The position numbers and the translations under genes are program-made. Positions 37,079-46,270 of a stretch of 64,000 nt of DNA are shown piece by piece. A model generated the notes under the pieces. That model ran no database searches and was not told where the DNA came from. It worked only from the letters and a program-made list of their open reading frames with translations. How positions within the stretch are numbered: position 1 is the stretch's first letter; every line of letters begins with the position of its first letter. This DNA is from Pseudoalteromonas galatheae. GTDB taxonomy: Bacteria > Pseudomonadota > Gammaproteobacteria > Enterobacterales > Alteromonadaceae. The stretch lies in NCBI RefSeq assembly GCF_005886105.2, contig NZ_PNCO02000001.1, positions 3,114,501-3,178,500 on the forward strand, read 5' to 3'.

Positions 37079-39313
37079 TTACATTGAACTGTACTTTTCA
37101 CGCAGCTGCTGACGAACAAACTCAGCAACGGTGTTAAATACGAAAGTAAAAATAAACAATACAAAGGCAGCTAGGAACAAGATGCGATAGTGAGAGCTGC
37201 CAACTTCAGACTCCGGCATTTCCACCGCAATGTTTGCGGCAAGCGTACGCATACCTTGGAAGATACTCCAGTCCATGATTGGCGTGTTACCGGTTGCCAT
37301 CAATACAATCATCGTCTCCCCTACGGCGCGACCAAGACCCATCATCACAGCAGAGAAGATACCTGGACTTGCTGTCAGCAATACAACACGAACCAAAGTC
37401 TGCCACTGCGTTGCACCGAGTGCTAATGAGCCATTTGAAAGGTGTTTAGGTACGCTAAATACCGCGTCTTCTGCAATAGAGAAGATTGTGGGAATAACCG
37501 CAAAGCCCATTGCGATACCCACTACTAGGGAGTTACGCTGGTCGAATGTTAGACCTAGCTCGTTGGTCAAATATTGGCGCACATTACCGCCAAACAGCCA
37601 AGACTCTATACCACCGCTCATAGCAAATGAAATCCAGCCTACGATAAGTACAACGGGGATCAGCAAGATTGAATGCCAACCTTCAGGCACCAAGTGTCTT
37701 ATTTTTGCAGGTAGCTTAGTCCAGCCAAATGCCGTTGCTATCATTGCTATTGGCAATAGCACTAATAAAGCAACCACGGCGGGTAGATGCGTTTCGATTA
37801 AAGGAGCTAGCCACAGGCCCGCCAAAAAGCCCAAAATAACCGTTGGTAGTGCTTCCATTATCTCTACCGTCGGTTTAACCACTCGACGTAATTCACTCGA
37901 CATGAAATAAGCGGTGTAGATTGCTGACGCTAGTGCAATAGGTACCGCAAATAACATAGCGTACATTGCTGCTTTAATAGTACCGAATGAAATCGGCACT
38001 AGGGAAAACTTAGACTCAAAGTCATCACTAGCTGAAGTTGATTGCCAAGTGTAAGCTGGCTCTGGATAACCTTCGTACCACACCTCTTGCCACAATGCAG
38101 ACCAAGTTACTTCTGGGTGTTCATTGTGTAGCTCTACCACAGTTAATGTATCATCGGCGAGTAATAAAGCCGCATTCGCACGCGGCGCTACCGCAAATTT
38201 CTGTACTGCTTTGTCTGTGACTTTACCTTGCCATAAGTGCGCTTCACTGGTGGTGTAATATAGACCTAATTGACCATTTTCGTTGGTCGTGAAAAAAGTA
38301 CGACGATAGTATTCACTGAATAGTTTTACCTGTTTGCTCTTTGGTGTCTCAAAAGAGCGGATTTTAGCAAACTGACGTCCGTCATCGGTATTGACCTCAA
38401 ACCACTGTGAAACTTCACCGTTGTCGTTAGCAAGCATTAATGAATTGGCACCCGCTAGCAGGTTCATATCGACCAAGTTGGCGTTTTCTTCGTTTGCAGC
38501 AAGCAATTGGAATAACTCAACTTCAGAAGCATAGCGAGAATCAAAGACGTAAACCTGATTTGCTGAGCGAACAAATGTGCGCGATGTGTCTGGAGAAATA
38601 AGTAACTCATCAACACGACCATCAATATCTAGCTCGGTACGCTCAACTGCCCACTCAACCTCTCCAGTAAACATGTTTTCTTCTGCAACAAAAGAAGCAA
38701 AAATAACTCGTTTATCAACAGTTTGAGCAACAACAGCGGTTTTGTCTTCGAAGTGACTAAAGGCGAACTTACGAATTGCTTGGCCTTGTTCGTCGACAAT
38801 CAGCTGTTTCGCATTAAGTGGATAACTTAAACGAGGGGTTAAAACACGTTGATTTCCCGGAAAGCTGACCGTGAACATCGGCTTCACTAGCTGTACTTGA
38901 CCGTTATCCAGACCAAATGCATATTGCCCCAAGAAAGGCGCACTCTCTGCAAATGCTGTGACATTACCGTCAAGTTCAACATCCAATGTATCTAGTAATT
39001 TACCGGCGCTTTCACCTTTGATCTGGTAATAATCTACCGACCCCTGGCTACCAAGTAAGTACGCAATTTCAGTTTGTTCTTCTACTCCTACACCTAAATA
39101 TGTTTTGTCTTGTGTAAGCTGAATATCCATACGCTTTTCAACCTTTGCTGACTCAAAGATTGGTTGAACAACATACAACAAATAGAAGAAGATAAGTAAA
39201 AGTGCGACTAATACCATTACCCCACCAGAAGTAATGCCAAATTGTGCAAACCTGTCTTTAAAGAGACGGCTTCTATCCGTTTTAAAGGATGGCTTTTGCG
39301 GATTTGAAGTCAT
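37079..39313 (-). CDS. pstC: Phosphate ABC transporter permease PstC, long form
   Basis: About 744 residues from ATG 39313 (AAAGGG 7 bases upstream; a start 11 codons earlier lies inside the promoter sequence). After one helix (about 25-47) comes a large periplasmic domain (about 50-430) with repeated beta-strand segments suggesting a propeller-like fold, then the permease core (about 450-740) with SLALGATQWQTLVRVVLLTA as the EAA loop. E. coli PstC has only about 319 residues. No pstS gene lies nearby, so the binding protein must be elsewhere. A Pho-box-like site precedes it. Confidence 0.93.
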   Translation of the reverse strand: MTSNPQKPSFKTDRSRLFKDRFAQFGITSGGVMVLVALLLIFFYLLYVVQPIFESAKVEKRMDIQLTQDKTYLGVGVEEQTEIAYLLGSQGSVDYYQIKGESAGKLLDTLDVELDGNVTAFAESAPFLGQYAFGLDNGQVQLVKPMFTVSFPGNQRVLTPRLSYPLNAKQLIVDEQGQAIRKFAFSHFEDKTAVVAQTVDKRVIFASFVAEENMFTGEVEWAVERTELDIDGRVDELLISPDTSRTFVRSANQVYVFDSRYASEVELFQLLAANEENANLVDMNLLAGANSLMLANDNGEVSQWFEVNTDDGRQFAKIRSFETPKSKQVKLFSEYYRRTFFTTNENGQLGLYYTTSEAHLWQGKVTDKAVQKFAVAPRANAALLLADDTLTVVELHNEHPEVTWSALWQEVWYEGYPEPAYTWQSTSASDDFESKFSLVPISFGTIKAAMYAMLFAVPIALASAIYTAYFMSSELRRVVKPTVEIMEALPTVILGFLAGLWLAPLIETHLPAVVALLVLLPIAMIATAFGWTKLPAKIRHLVPEGWHSILLIPVVLIVGWISFAMSGGIESWLFGGNVRQYLTNELGLTFDQRNSLVVGIAMGFAVIPTIFSIAEDAVFSVPKHLSNGSLALGATQWQTLVRVVLLTASPGIFSAVMMGLGRAVGETMIVLMATGNTPIMDWSIFQGMRTLAANIAVEMPESEVGSSHYRILFLAAFVLFIFTFVFNTVAEFVRQQLREKYSSM

Positions 39314-39344
39314 CAATATACCCTTTGGTTTAAAAATTGGGGGC

Positions 39345-39378
39345 ATTATATTTCATCAAGATGACAGTTGTGTTACAC
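39345..39378 (-). promoter_or_regulatory. Pho-box-like site and -10 before pstC
   Basis: On the minus strand GTGTAACACAACTGTCAT (39378-39361) resembles the PhoB box: the downstream half CTGTCAT is perfect, the upstream half GTGTAAC matches 4 of 7. A perfect TATAAT (39350-39345) follows 10 bases later, the spacing expected when PhoB replaces a -35 element. Confidence 0.6.
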
Positions 39379-39549
39379 CTGAGACACAATTGAACTTTCT
39401 TCAATCGATATTGGTCATCAAGTTTATTATAAAAATAATGGAACTAATCGGCTCAAAAAACGCTCTGATTGTTAGTCTAGAGTAAATACGAAAAATCCGT
39501 TGCATTTCTTTACATTAAGTGTTTCTAGACACTGGACAAAGTGAGTTTT

Positions 39550-39561
39550 TAGACTAGTCTA
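39550..39561. promoter_or_regulatory. TAGACTAGTCTA palindrome before gcvR
   Basis: A perfect 12-bp palindrome 57 bases before the gcvR start. Partial copies (TAGTCTAGA near 39474 and CTAGAC near 39528) lie in the same intergenic region. It could be an operator; the regulator is unknown. Confidence 0.35.
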
Positions 39562-39618
39562 AATCATGCGCCGAATTCGTTTTTTCGCCTACGGGCGCCA
39601 CAAAAAAAGAGACATGAT

Positions 39619-40125
39619 ATGAAGCAGTTAATATTAACACTTATAGGTAAGGACCGACCGGGTCTCGTTGAGGAAATCTCTTCTACTATTCTTTCTAACC
39701 ATGGTAATTGGCTAACCAGTAACTTAAGCCATCTTGCCGGACAATTCGCGGGCATAGTACAGGTTGAAGTTGCTGAAGAACATTTGCAGGAAATACAAGA
39801 TGCATTGCATAAATTGCCAGGTTTGGACGTTAGCGTTGAATCAGGCGAAAACCAGCAAGCGCAGGATGAACCAGATACATTAAATTTAATTATTACAGGT
39901 AATGACAGACCGGGAATTGTGCAAGAGCTTGCTACGGTTATTCGTCACAAAGGCGCAAATATTACGCACTTAACTTCAAAACAAGGTAGCGCACCTAACT
40001 GGGGGCTGCCTATTTTCAGCGCTTTTGCGACGGTTACTTTACCTGCAGGCACAGTCAAAGAAAACGTTATTGAAGCGCTCGAATCAATCACCAGTGATTT
40101 GATCGTAGACATAGAAGAAAGTTAA
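39619..40125 (+). CDS. gcvR: GcvR-type regulator with two ACT domains
   Basis: 168 residues: ACT domain 1 (about 1-75, LTLIGKDRPGLVEEIS) and ACT domain 2 (about 88-165, LIITGNDRPGIVQELA), the architecture of GcvR, which in E. coli binds GcvA to repress the glycine cleavage operon when glycine is low. The ribosome site is weak (GAG). It is divergent from pstC and not obviously related to phosphate. Confidence 0.87.
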   Translation: MKQLILTLIGKDRPGLVEEISSTILSNHGNWLTSNLSHLAGQFAGIVQVEVAEEHLQEIQDALHKLPGLDVSVESGENQQAQDEPDTLNLIITGNDRPGIVQELATVIRHKGANITHLTSKQGSAPNWGLPIFSAFATVTLPAGTVKENVIEALESITSDLIVDIEES

Positions 40126-40179
40126 GACCTCCACTATACTCATGAAGGTCACATGACAAACACGACAGGCGCGTTGTGT

Positions 40180-40213
40180 TTGTCATAATTATGTCACACA
40201 CCCTGCTTAAGCT
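40180..40213 (+). promoter_or_regulatory. Pho-box-like site before ppk
   Basis: TTGTCATAATTATGTCAC (40180-40197) is close to the PhoB consensus of two CTGTCA(T/C) repeats separated by four A/T bases; each repeat differs only at its first base. TAAGCT at 40208-40213, 10 bases on, could be a weak -10. It lies 36 bases before the ppk start. Confidence 0.65.
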
Positions 40214-40232
40214 GTAAAAATAAGCTGTACCT

Positions 40233-42341
40233 ATGGAAAGAACCATGCAGGCCGTATCTCCAGAGCATAAAACTATCACGTACTTTGCCAAAGAATTAAG
40301 CTGGCTCTCTTTTAACGAACGCGTGTTACAAGAAGCCAAGGACTCAACCAACCCGATCATTGAGCGGATCCGGTTTCTTGGCATATTTTCCAATAACTTG
40401 GATGAATTTTTCCAAGTTCGTGTAGCGGATGTAAAGCGTCGTATCTTATTAAATAACCTCCCTGATACCAATTTCGACGAAGATGAAGCACTGCTCGCTG
40501 ACATTCAAAAAAAGGTATTGGAACTGGGTAAAAAATTTAGTGCTATTTATGACCAGATCCTCATCGATTTAAATGAGCATCATATCCATATTAAGCAACC
40601 AGACGCGCTATCGGATTTCCACAAGAATTGGTTGGCTAACTACTTTAAGGACCAAGTACTGCCTCACCTATTGCCAATGATGATTAACGAAAGCAAAGAC
40701 TATTCGGATAATATCAATGACACCATGACCCACCTATTTGTGGAGTTAAATGGTGAGAAGCAGCATCATGCCTTTTTAGAAGTTCCCACTGACCGTCTGA
40801 ACCGCTTTGTCCAGCTGCCACCGGAAAAAACCAGAAGGCATAAAACAATTGTGTTGCTTGATGACGTTATTCGATTCTTTATTGCCGATGTGTTTAAGAG
40901 CTTCTTCAAATTTGAGCGCATTGAAGCCTACTCGATGAAGCTCACTCGTGACGCAGAGTACAACTTAGATGACGAGCTTGAAGAAGGCGTGTTAGATACC
41001 ATGTCAAAAGGTCTCAAACAGCGCTTATATGCTGAGCCTGTACGCTTGGTATACGAAGAATCAATGCCTGAAGAAATGTTAAAGTTGATGAAAAAACGCT
41101 TGGGAGTGACAGGCCAAGATGCCATGATCCCTGGTGGTAGATATCGCAATTTCAGAGATTTTATTTCTTTTCCAAACGTTGGACGTGGTTACCTAGAAAA
41201 TAAGCCATTGCCGCCGCTTAAAAGTGCAGCTTTTTCAAAATACAGTAGCGTCTTTCGCGCGATTTCTACTCAGGATATTTTACTGTATTACCCTTATCAT
41301 ACCTTTAACCACATGCTGGAATATATCCGCCAAGCAGCATTTGATCCTAGGGTGACACAAATCAAGGTCAACATATATCGAGTTGCCAAGCAATCTCGCT
41401 TGATAGGCTCATTGATCAATGCAGCAAAGAACGGCAAAAAAGTGACCGTGATGGTTGAATTAAAAGCACGTTTCGACGAGCAAAACAATATTGAGTGGGC
41501 AAAACTCATGAGTGAATACGGTATTAAAGTCATGATTGGCATACCGGCGCTCAAGGTCCATAGTAAGCTTTGTGTGGTTCACCGTAGAGAAAAAGGCAAA
41601 ATCGTCAAATATGCACACATAGGTACGGGTAACTTCCACGAAAAAACGGCTCGGATTTATACTGATTTCAGTCTGTTTACCAAACACCCCGATATTACGG
41701 AAGAATGCGATAGTGTGTTTCGCTTTATTGAGAGTAGTTACCTGCCGTTTAAATTCGAACACCTGATGATTTCCCCCATCAATGCACGTAGTCGAATTGT
41801 CGAGTTGATCGATGAAGAGATAACTCATGCAGAGCAAGGACGAACAGGAAAAGTAACAATTAAAATCAATAACTTAGTTGACAAGCAGCTCGTTGATAAG
41901 CTTTACGAAGCATCACGCAAAGGCGTCAAGATCCGCCTCATCGTGCGAGGTATGTGTGCCCTTGTACCGGGCCTTGCACAGTTTAGCGATAATATAAAGA
42001 TCATTAGCATCGTCGATCGTTTCTTAGAACACCCGCGAGTGATGATTTTCGACAACAACGGTGACCCCAAGGTCTATATTTCCTCAGCGGACTGGATGAC
42101 CCGTAACCTTGACCATCGTGTTGAAGTCGGCACGCCTATTTATGCCGATCATTTGAAGAAACTAATTATCGATATTATTGAATTGCAATTTAAAGATCGC
42201 ACCAAAGCCAGAGTTATTGACGCCGAACAGAAGAATCTGTACGTTCGCCGAGGTAACCGTAAAAAAATTCGCTCTCAGATCGCGATTTATGACCATTTAA
42301 AAAAATGGGAGTTGCACCAATTAAATGAAGCGAAAGAATAA
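40233..42341 (+). CDS. ppk1: Polyphosphate kinase 1
   Basis: 702 residues. PPK1 makes polyphosphate reversibly from ATP. N-terminal domain KELSWLSFNERVLQEA near 20, RFLGIFSNNLDEFFQVRVA near 47, and two phospholipase-D-like catalytic domains with the autophosphorylated histidine region YAHIGTGNFHEKTARIYTDFSLFT-like block near 455 and VYISSADWMTRNLDHRVEV-like block near 610 (quoted as separate motifs). ATG 40233 is followed by an in-frame ATG at 40245 with GGAAAG before it, which may be the true start. ppx follows 17 bases after the stop. Confidence 0.96.
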   Translation: MERTMQAVSPEHKTITYFAKELSWLSFNERVLQEAKDSTNPIIERIRFLGIFSNNLDEFFQVRVADVKRRILLNNLPDTNFDEDEALLADIQKKVLELGKKFSAIYDQILIDLNEHHIHIKQPDALSDFHKNWLANYFKDQVLPHLLPMMINESKDYSDNINDTMTHLFVELNGEKQHHAFLEVPTDRLNRFVQLPPEKTRRHKTIVLLDDVIRFFIADVFKSFFKFERIEAYSMKLTRDAEYNLDDELEEGVLDTMSKGLKQRLYAEPVRLVYEESMPEEMLKLMKKRLGVTGQDAMIPGGRYRNFRDFISFPNVGRGYLENKPLPPLKSAAFSKYSSVFRAISTQDILLYYPYHTFNHMLEYIRQAAFDPRVTQIKVNIYRVAKQSRLIGSLINAAKNGKKVTVMVELKARFDEQNNIEWAKLMSEYGIKVMIGIPALKVHSKLCVVHRREKGKIVKYAHIGTGNFHEKTARIYTDFSLFTKHPDITEECDSVFRFIESSYLPFKFEHLMISPINARSRIVELIDEEITHAEQGRTGKVTIKINNLVDKQLVDKLYEASRKGVKIRLIVRGMCALVPGLAQFSDNIKIISIVDRFLEHPRVMIFDNNGDPKVYISSADWMTRNLDHRVEVGTPIYADHLKKLIIDIIELQFKDRTKARVIDAEQKNLYVRRGNRKKIRSQIAIYDHLKKWELHQLNEAKE

Positions 42342-42358
42342 CCGTTGAGGAAGAATAT

Positions 42359-43843
42359 ATGCGCGACTACCCTTCTATTGCCGCAGTGGACTTAGGTTCA
42401 AATAGTTTTCACCTTGTTGTAGCAAGAGAAGTAGATGGTCGCCTTCAACTCCTCCATAAAGAAAAACAACGTGTTTACTTGGCCGCGGGCCTTGATGACG
42501 ATTTTAATTTAAGTGATGACGCGATCGCCAGAGCATTGGATACCCTCTCACAATTTGCGACGACACTACATGATTTTCCGAAAGAGTCCGTGCAAGTAGT
42601 GGCAACCTATACACTGCGAAACTGCAAAAACCTTAATTATTTTCTTGCTAAGGCAAAACAAGTTTTTCCATATCCAATCAATGTGATTTCAGGCCAAGAA
42701 GAAGCTCGTCTTATTTACCAAGGGGTCGCCAACCATGAACATGATAGTCACAACCGTTTGGTTATCGACATCGGTGGAGGCAGCACCGAGTTGGTTATTG
42801 GTCAGCACCTTACACACAAGCTGTTAAGTAGTCGCAATGTGGGCTGCGTGACCATGCAAAAAGCCTACTTTGCTGATGGTAAGCTATCTACAAAGCGATT
42901 CAAAAAAGCAGAAATAAAAGCAGAGCAACAAATTGAGAGTATTACCGCGAGCTACTTACGACTCGGCTGGAATACCGTTATCGGTACTTCTGGTACTATT
43001 AAGGCGATTGCGGCCATGGCTCACGAGCTCACTGAAGCCGATGAAATTACCCTGCCGATTTTGGAGCAAATTAAGCAGTTATTTATTGATGCTGAGCACA
43101 TAGACAACGTCTCCTTAAAAGCACTACCAGAGGAACGAAAAACCAGTATCGCTGGCGGCCTTGCCGTACTGATAGCACTGTTTAGGCAGTTAGGACTTGA
43201 GCGCATGCGCCTTAGTGAATATGCATTGCGAGAAGGGTTATTGTTTGAAATGCATCAAACCGACGAGTTTGATATTCGTACCCGCACAATTAACACGTTC
43301 AGCGATCACTATAATATTGATAAGCAACATGCCGAGAATATTTGTGAAACCATCAAACTTTTTACCACTCAGCTAAAAGAGCACTGGCAACTATCCTCTT
43401 ATGATGTCGAAATGTTATGTTGGGCAGCAAAACTCCACGAAGTTGGGCTCGCCATTAACTCTTCCGGCATGCATAAACACGGCGCTTATATTGTCAGGCA
43501 CAGTCAACTTCCAGGCTTTACTCAAGCCCAGCAATTAAGGCTAAGTGCACTTGTACGCTTTTATCGAAAAAAGATAAAAATGCCAGAGTTAACGGAGTTA
43601 ATCGATACAGATCTAACCCACTTTAACCGTGTTTTGGCGGTGTTTCGTCTCAGCGTTTTAGTGAACCAAAAACGCCAACAGGATCAACTTCCCGAATTAA
43701 GTATTACAGCTGTTGATAACGCCTTGATACTTCACATCGCAACTGAGTGGCTAGAGTCACACTCGCTGTTTCAAGCAGATTTAGAGCAAGAACAAAACTA
43801 TTTAAAAACAATAGGTATTCAGTTTAACCTGAGCTTTGGATAA
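42359..43843 (+). CDS. ppx: Exopolyphosphatase (Ppx/GppA family)
   Basis: 494 residues with an ASKHA actin-like fold: VDLGSNSFHLVVA at 10-22, SGQEEARLIYQGV near 115 (catalytic Glu), IDIGGGSTELVIG near 138, GTSGTIKAI near 203, and a C-terminal HD-like helical domain (about 310-490). Position directly after ppk points to Ppx, which removes terminal phosphate from polyphosphate, rather than the pppGpp hydrolase GppA. GAGGAAG precedes the ATG. Confidence 0.95.
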   Translation: MRDYPSIAAVDLGSNSFHLVVAREVDGRLQLLHKEKQRVYLAAGLDDDFNLSDDAIARALDTLSQFATTLHDFPKESVQVVATYTLRNCKNLNYFLAKAKQVFPYPINVISGQEEARLIYQGVANHEHDSHNRLVIDIGGGSTELVIGQHLTHKLLSSRNVGCVTMQKAYFADGKLSTKRFKKAEIKAEQQIESITASYLRLGWNTVIGTSGTIKAIAAMAHELTEADEITLPILEQIKQLFIDAEHIDNVSLKALPEERKTSIAGGLAVLIALFRQLGLERMRLSEYALREGLLFEMHQTDEFDIRTRTINTFSDHYNIDKQHAENICETIKLFTTQLKEHWQLSSYDVEMLCWAAKLHEVGLAINSSGMHKHGAYIVRHSQLPGFTQAQQLRLSALVRFYRKKIKMPELTELIDTDLTHFNRVLAVFRLSVLVNQKRQQDQLPELSITAVDNALILHIATEWLESHSLFQADLEQEQNYLKTIGIQFNLSFG

Positions 43844-43938
43844 ATAATATTAATACCGTTAGCGCTGAAATAGGCTACTAAACGGCGTTAAGTATCCGCA
43901 GTTCAGGTTACTTACCTTTTCACTTTGTAAGACCAGAA

Positions 43939-45216
43939 TTACTGTTCTTCACCAGCCACAATAGAGAGGATTTCATCTGCGTAGGCTCGACTAGAAAGCG
44001 CCATATCATAGAGATAATTGGTCGGTGTTGCAGGTCGAATAGCTTGCAAAATAAGCTCGGCCTCTTGCCAGTCATTACGCTCAATCTCGAACGCCAAACG
44101 TAGTGCTCCACCAAGTAAACCTTGGTAACTCAACAAAGCACTGGAAAGCGAACCATCGAGAGAAAATTCCGCTGCAATAACAGAAAGCTCCACATCAAGT
44201 ATCACATCAAGGATAGACATCAAGCCAAGCAAATAGCCAGTTTCTGCCATTTCCTCGCCCCCTGGCATCAAGAATGTTTCCACAAACTTAGCACGGGTTA
44301 ATCCCATTCTTGTCAGCTCACTGGGTTTGTCAGAACCCAATTCGCTCAGCGCGAGTACTTTAACAAACTGCCTAATTGCGTCTTCACCTAAATACACAAC
44401 TGCCTGGGAAATAGATTTAATTTCTAACTTGTCTTCACCAGCTTTAGCGTTCGCAAGCTTTAATAATCGTGCTGTTAAACTTAGATCTTTACTTACTCTT
44501 GTTTGTATTTCTTTAAAACATAAAGACTTTCTGGCTGTGGCTTGTAGCAGCTGAAATACCACCATTTTCGACGGTTCCACATTGCCATGATTTAGCATTT
44601 CAGGTTTGGCGAAAAAGAAGCCTTGGAAAAAGTCTGCTCCAGAGGATTTGATGATCTCGAACTCTTCTTTCGTTTCGATACGTTCAACAATAACCTTAAT
44701 ATCTGGATACTGACGCTTGAGCTTTTTTACCGTCATATTGGTTTTTATAATTGGCTGCTCAACTTCAATTTTGACGAATTCCATGAGCGGCAGCAACGGA
44801 TCCCACTTTGACGTACCGTCGTAGTCATCTAGCGCAAATCGGTAACCTTTTTCTGTTAACTTAGTCACCATATGCACCAAAGACGGTATGTCTTTAGAAC
44901 GCTCAACAATTTCCACCACAATTTTTAGTGGTGCTAACAAGCTAGGCAGTTCTTGCAGTAGCGACTCGTCGGATAGGTTTATAAAGGCAAGCTGCCCAGC
45001 AGCCAAACGGTCTACACCAATAAACATTAGAGAATTAAAAAACATTCGCCCGGTCGCTTGCCCATCACTTACCCCAACCGGAAAAGCATTGTTGTCTGAA
45101 TCTCTATAGAGCAGCTCATAGGCAAAGACTTCTTGATCTGGCCGCAAAATGGCCTGTCGCGCAATATACTGCACTGCTGATTTACGTACTTCAGTCACCG
45201 GACCACTCATTAACAT
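43939..45216 (-). CDS. EAL-like/HDOD signalling protein
   Basis: 425 residues. An N-terminal degenerate EAL domain (about 15-215): ELL at 34-36 in place of EAL, EIVER, LDDYDG for the usual DDFG, and ERIET; key metal ligands appear altered, so hydrolysis of c-di-GMP is doubtful and binding or none is more likely. A C-terminal HDOD domain (about 215-400, SLTARLLKLANA and KSISQAVVYLGEDAIRQF) follows. This is the YuxH/CdgJ-type architecture, often linked to motility control. A divergent orphan binding protein gene lies 209 bp away. Confidence 0.92.
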   Translation of the reverse strand: MLMSGPVTEVRKSAVQYIARQAILRPDQEVFAYELLYRDSDNNAFPVGVSDGQATGRMFFNSLMFIGVDRLAAGQLAFINLSDESLLQELPSLLAPLKIVVEIVERSKDIPSLVHMVTKLTEKGYRFALDDYDGTSKWDPLLPLMEFVKIEVEQPIIKTNMTVKKLKRQYPDIKVIVERIETKEEFEIIKSSGADFFQGFFFAKPEMLNHGNVEPSKMVVFQLLQATARKSLCFKEIQTRVSKDLSLTARLLKLANAKAGEDKLEIKSISQAVVYLGEDAIRQFVKVLALSELGSDKPSELTRMGLTRAKFVETFLMPGGEEMAETGYLLGLMSILDVILDVELSVIAAEFSLDGSLSSALLSYQGLLGGALRLAFEIERNDWQEAELILQAIRPATPTNYLYDMALSSRAYADEILSIVAGEEQ

Positions 45217-45425
45217 TCGTATCCTTTATAAGGTAAAAGGAAACCACGTACCAAGGAGCGTATAATATGGTAACGCCCCGAGCAATAAAAAAGTTTCGCT
45301 ATTTTACAACACTTATAACCAAAAGTTACTAACTTAGTAAACTAACTCCTTATAAAGAATAGGCTTTTAATTCACAGAACGCCAGTAGCTTGCCTGTCTA
45401 AGAAAAGTTAAGCTAAGATGGTTTC

Positions 45426-46163
45426 ATGAAGCAAGTTTTAATAGTCTGGTTACTCGCCTTTGCTGGTTTTGCTAAGGCAGAAAAAGCCCCCTACTTAAAG
45501 TACAGTTTAAGTGGCTCGGGAAGCTTTTACCCTTATTTTACTCACAACGAAGATGCACCGGGGATCTTGCCTGAAATGGTGGAAGCCATTTTGGTAAAGG
45601 CAAACATCAAAGGCGAAAACTTACTTCTCCCAGCTAAGCGTACTAACTTTTATTTAGAAAAGCAGCAAATTGATTTTGATATTATCAGCCCAGATTGGTT
45701 GAACGAACAGCAAAAGCAAGATGATAGATTTATTTATTCAGACCCCATTCTACCTATTAAAGAGTATGTTGTTACTCGTCAGTCTCAACCACCGGTATTA
45801 ACCCTATCAGGTATCGAAGTTGGTACAGTGAGAGGCTACTACTACCATGATGATCAAATATTCGAGCGGGTTGATTTCGCATCCGAGAAAGAACTACTGC
45901 AGGCACTAAACTTACGCCGAATTGAACATATTATCATTGGTGATTTACCCGCATTATATTGGTCAGAACAACTTGGTATTACTTTTAGCTTCAACCAGCT
46001 ACATTCAGAAGGGATGTTGCAGCTACGCCTGTTAGCTAAGCACCAAGGATTACTTAAGCGGATAAATCAAGCTATCACACAACTTAAGCACTCTGGTGAA
46101 ATTGAAAAAATAGAACAGCAGTATATATCACAACTACCTATACACGCTAAAGGTGGCAGATAA
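45426..46163 (+). CDS. Orphan periplasmic solute-binding protein
   Basis: 245 residues. A clean signal peptide (MKQVLIVWLLAFAGFAKA) is followed by a type 3 substrate-binding fold: ILPEMVEAILVKANIKGE near 45, IDFDIISPDWL near 80, a domain crossover IEVGTVRGYYYHDD near 128, and the ending LLKRINQAITQLKHSGEIEKIEQQY. It matches the polar-amino-acid family in layout but has no permease or ATPase beside it. The upstream 209-bp gap (45217-45425) holds only promoter sequence and a doubtful 21-codon ORF. Confidence 0.82.
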   Translation: MKQVLIVWLLAFAGFAKAEKAPYLKYSLSGSGSFYPYFTHNEDAPGILPEMVEAILVKANIKGENLLLPAKRTNFYLEKQQIDFDIISPDWLNEQQKQDDRFIYSDPILPIKEYVVTRQSQPPVLTLSGIEVGTVRGYYYHDDQIFERVDFASEKELLQALNLRRIEHIIIGDLPALYWSEQLGITFSFNQLHSEGMLQLRLLAKHQGLLKRINQAITQLKHSGEIEKIEQQYISQLPIHAKGGR

Positions 46164-46270
46164 CCTCAGCTCTAGACACAGATCAAGTTATATCCATAAA
46201 TCCTTCCCGTAAATTGAGCACCAACGGACGCATTTGGTATAATACCGCTTTTACAGCTTGGGAAATCATT

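Noticed and set aside
37230..37910. 226-codon plus-strand frame opposite pstC
   Set aside because: Antisense to a clear permease core; residue composition is biased and no domain is recognisable.
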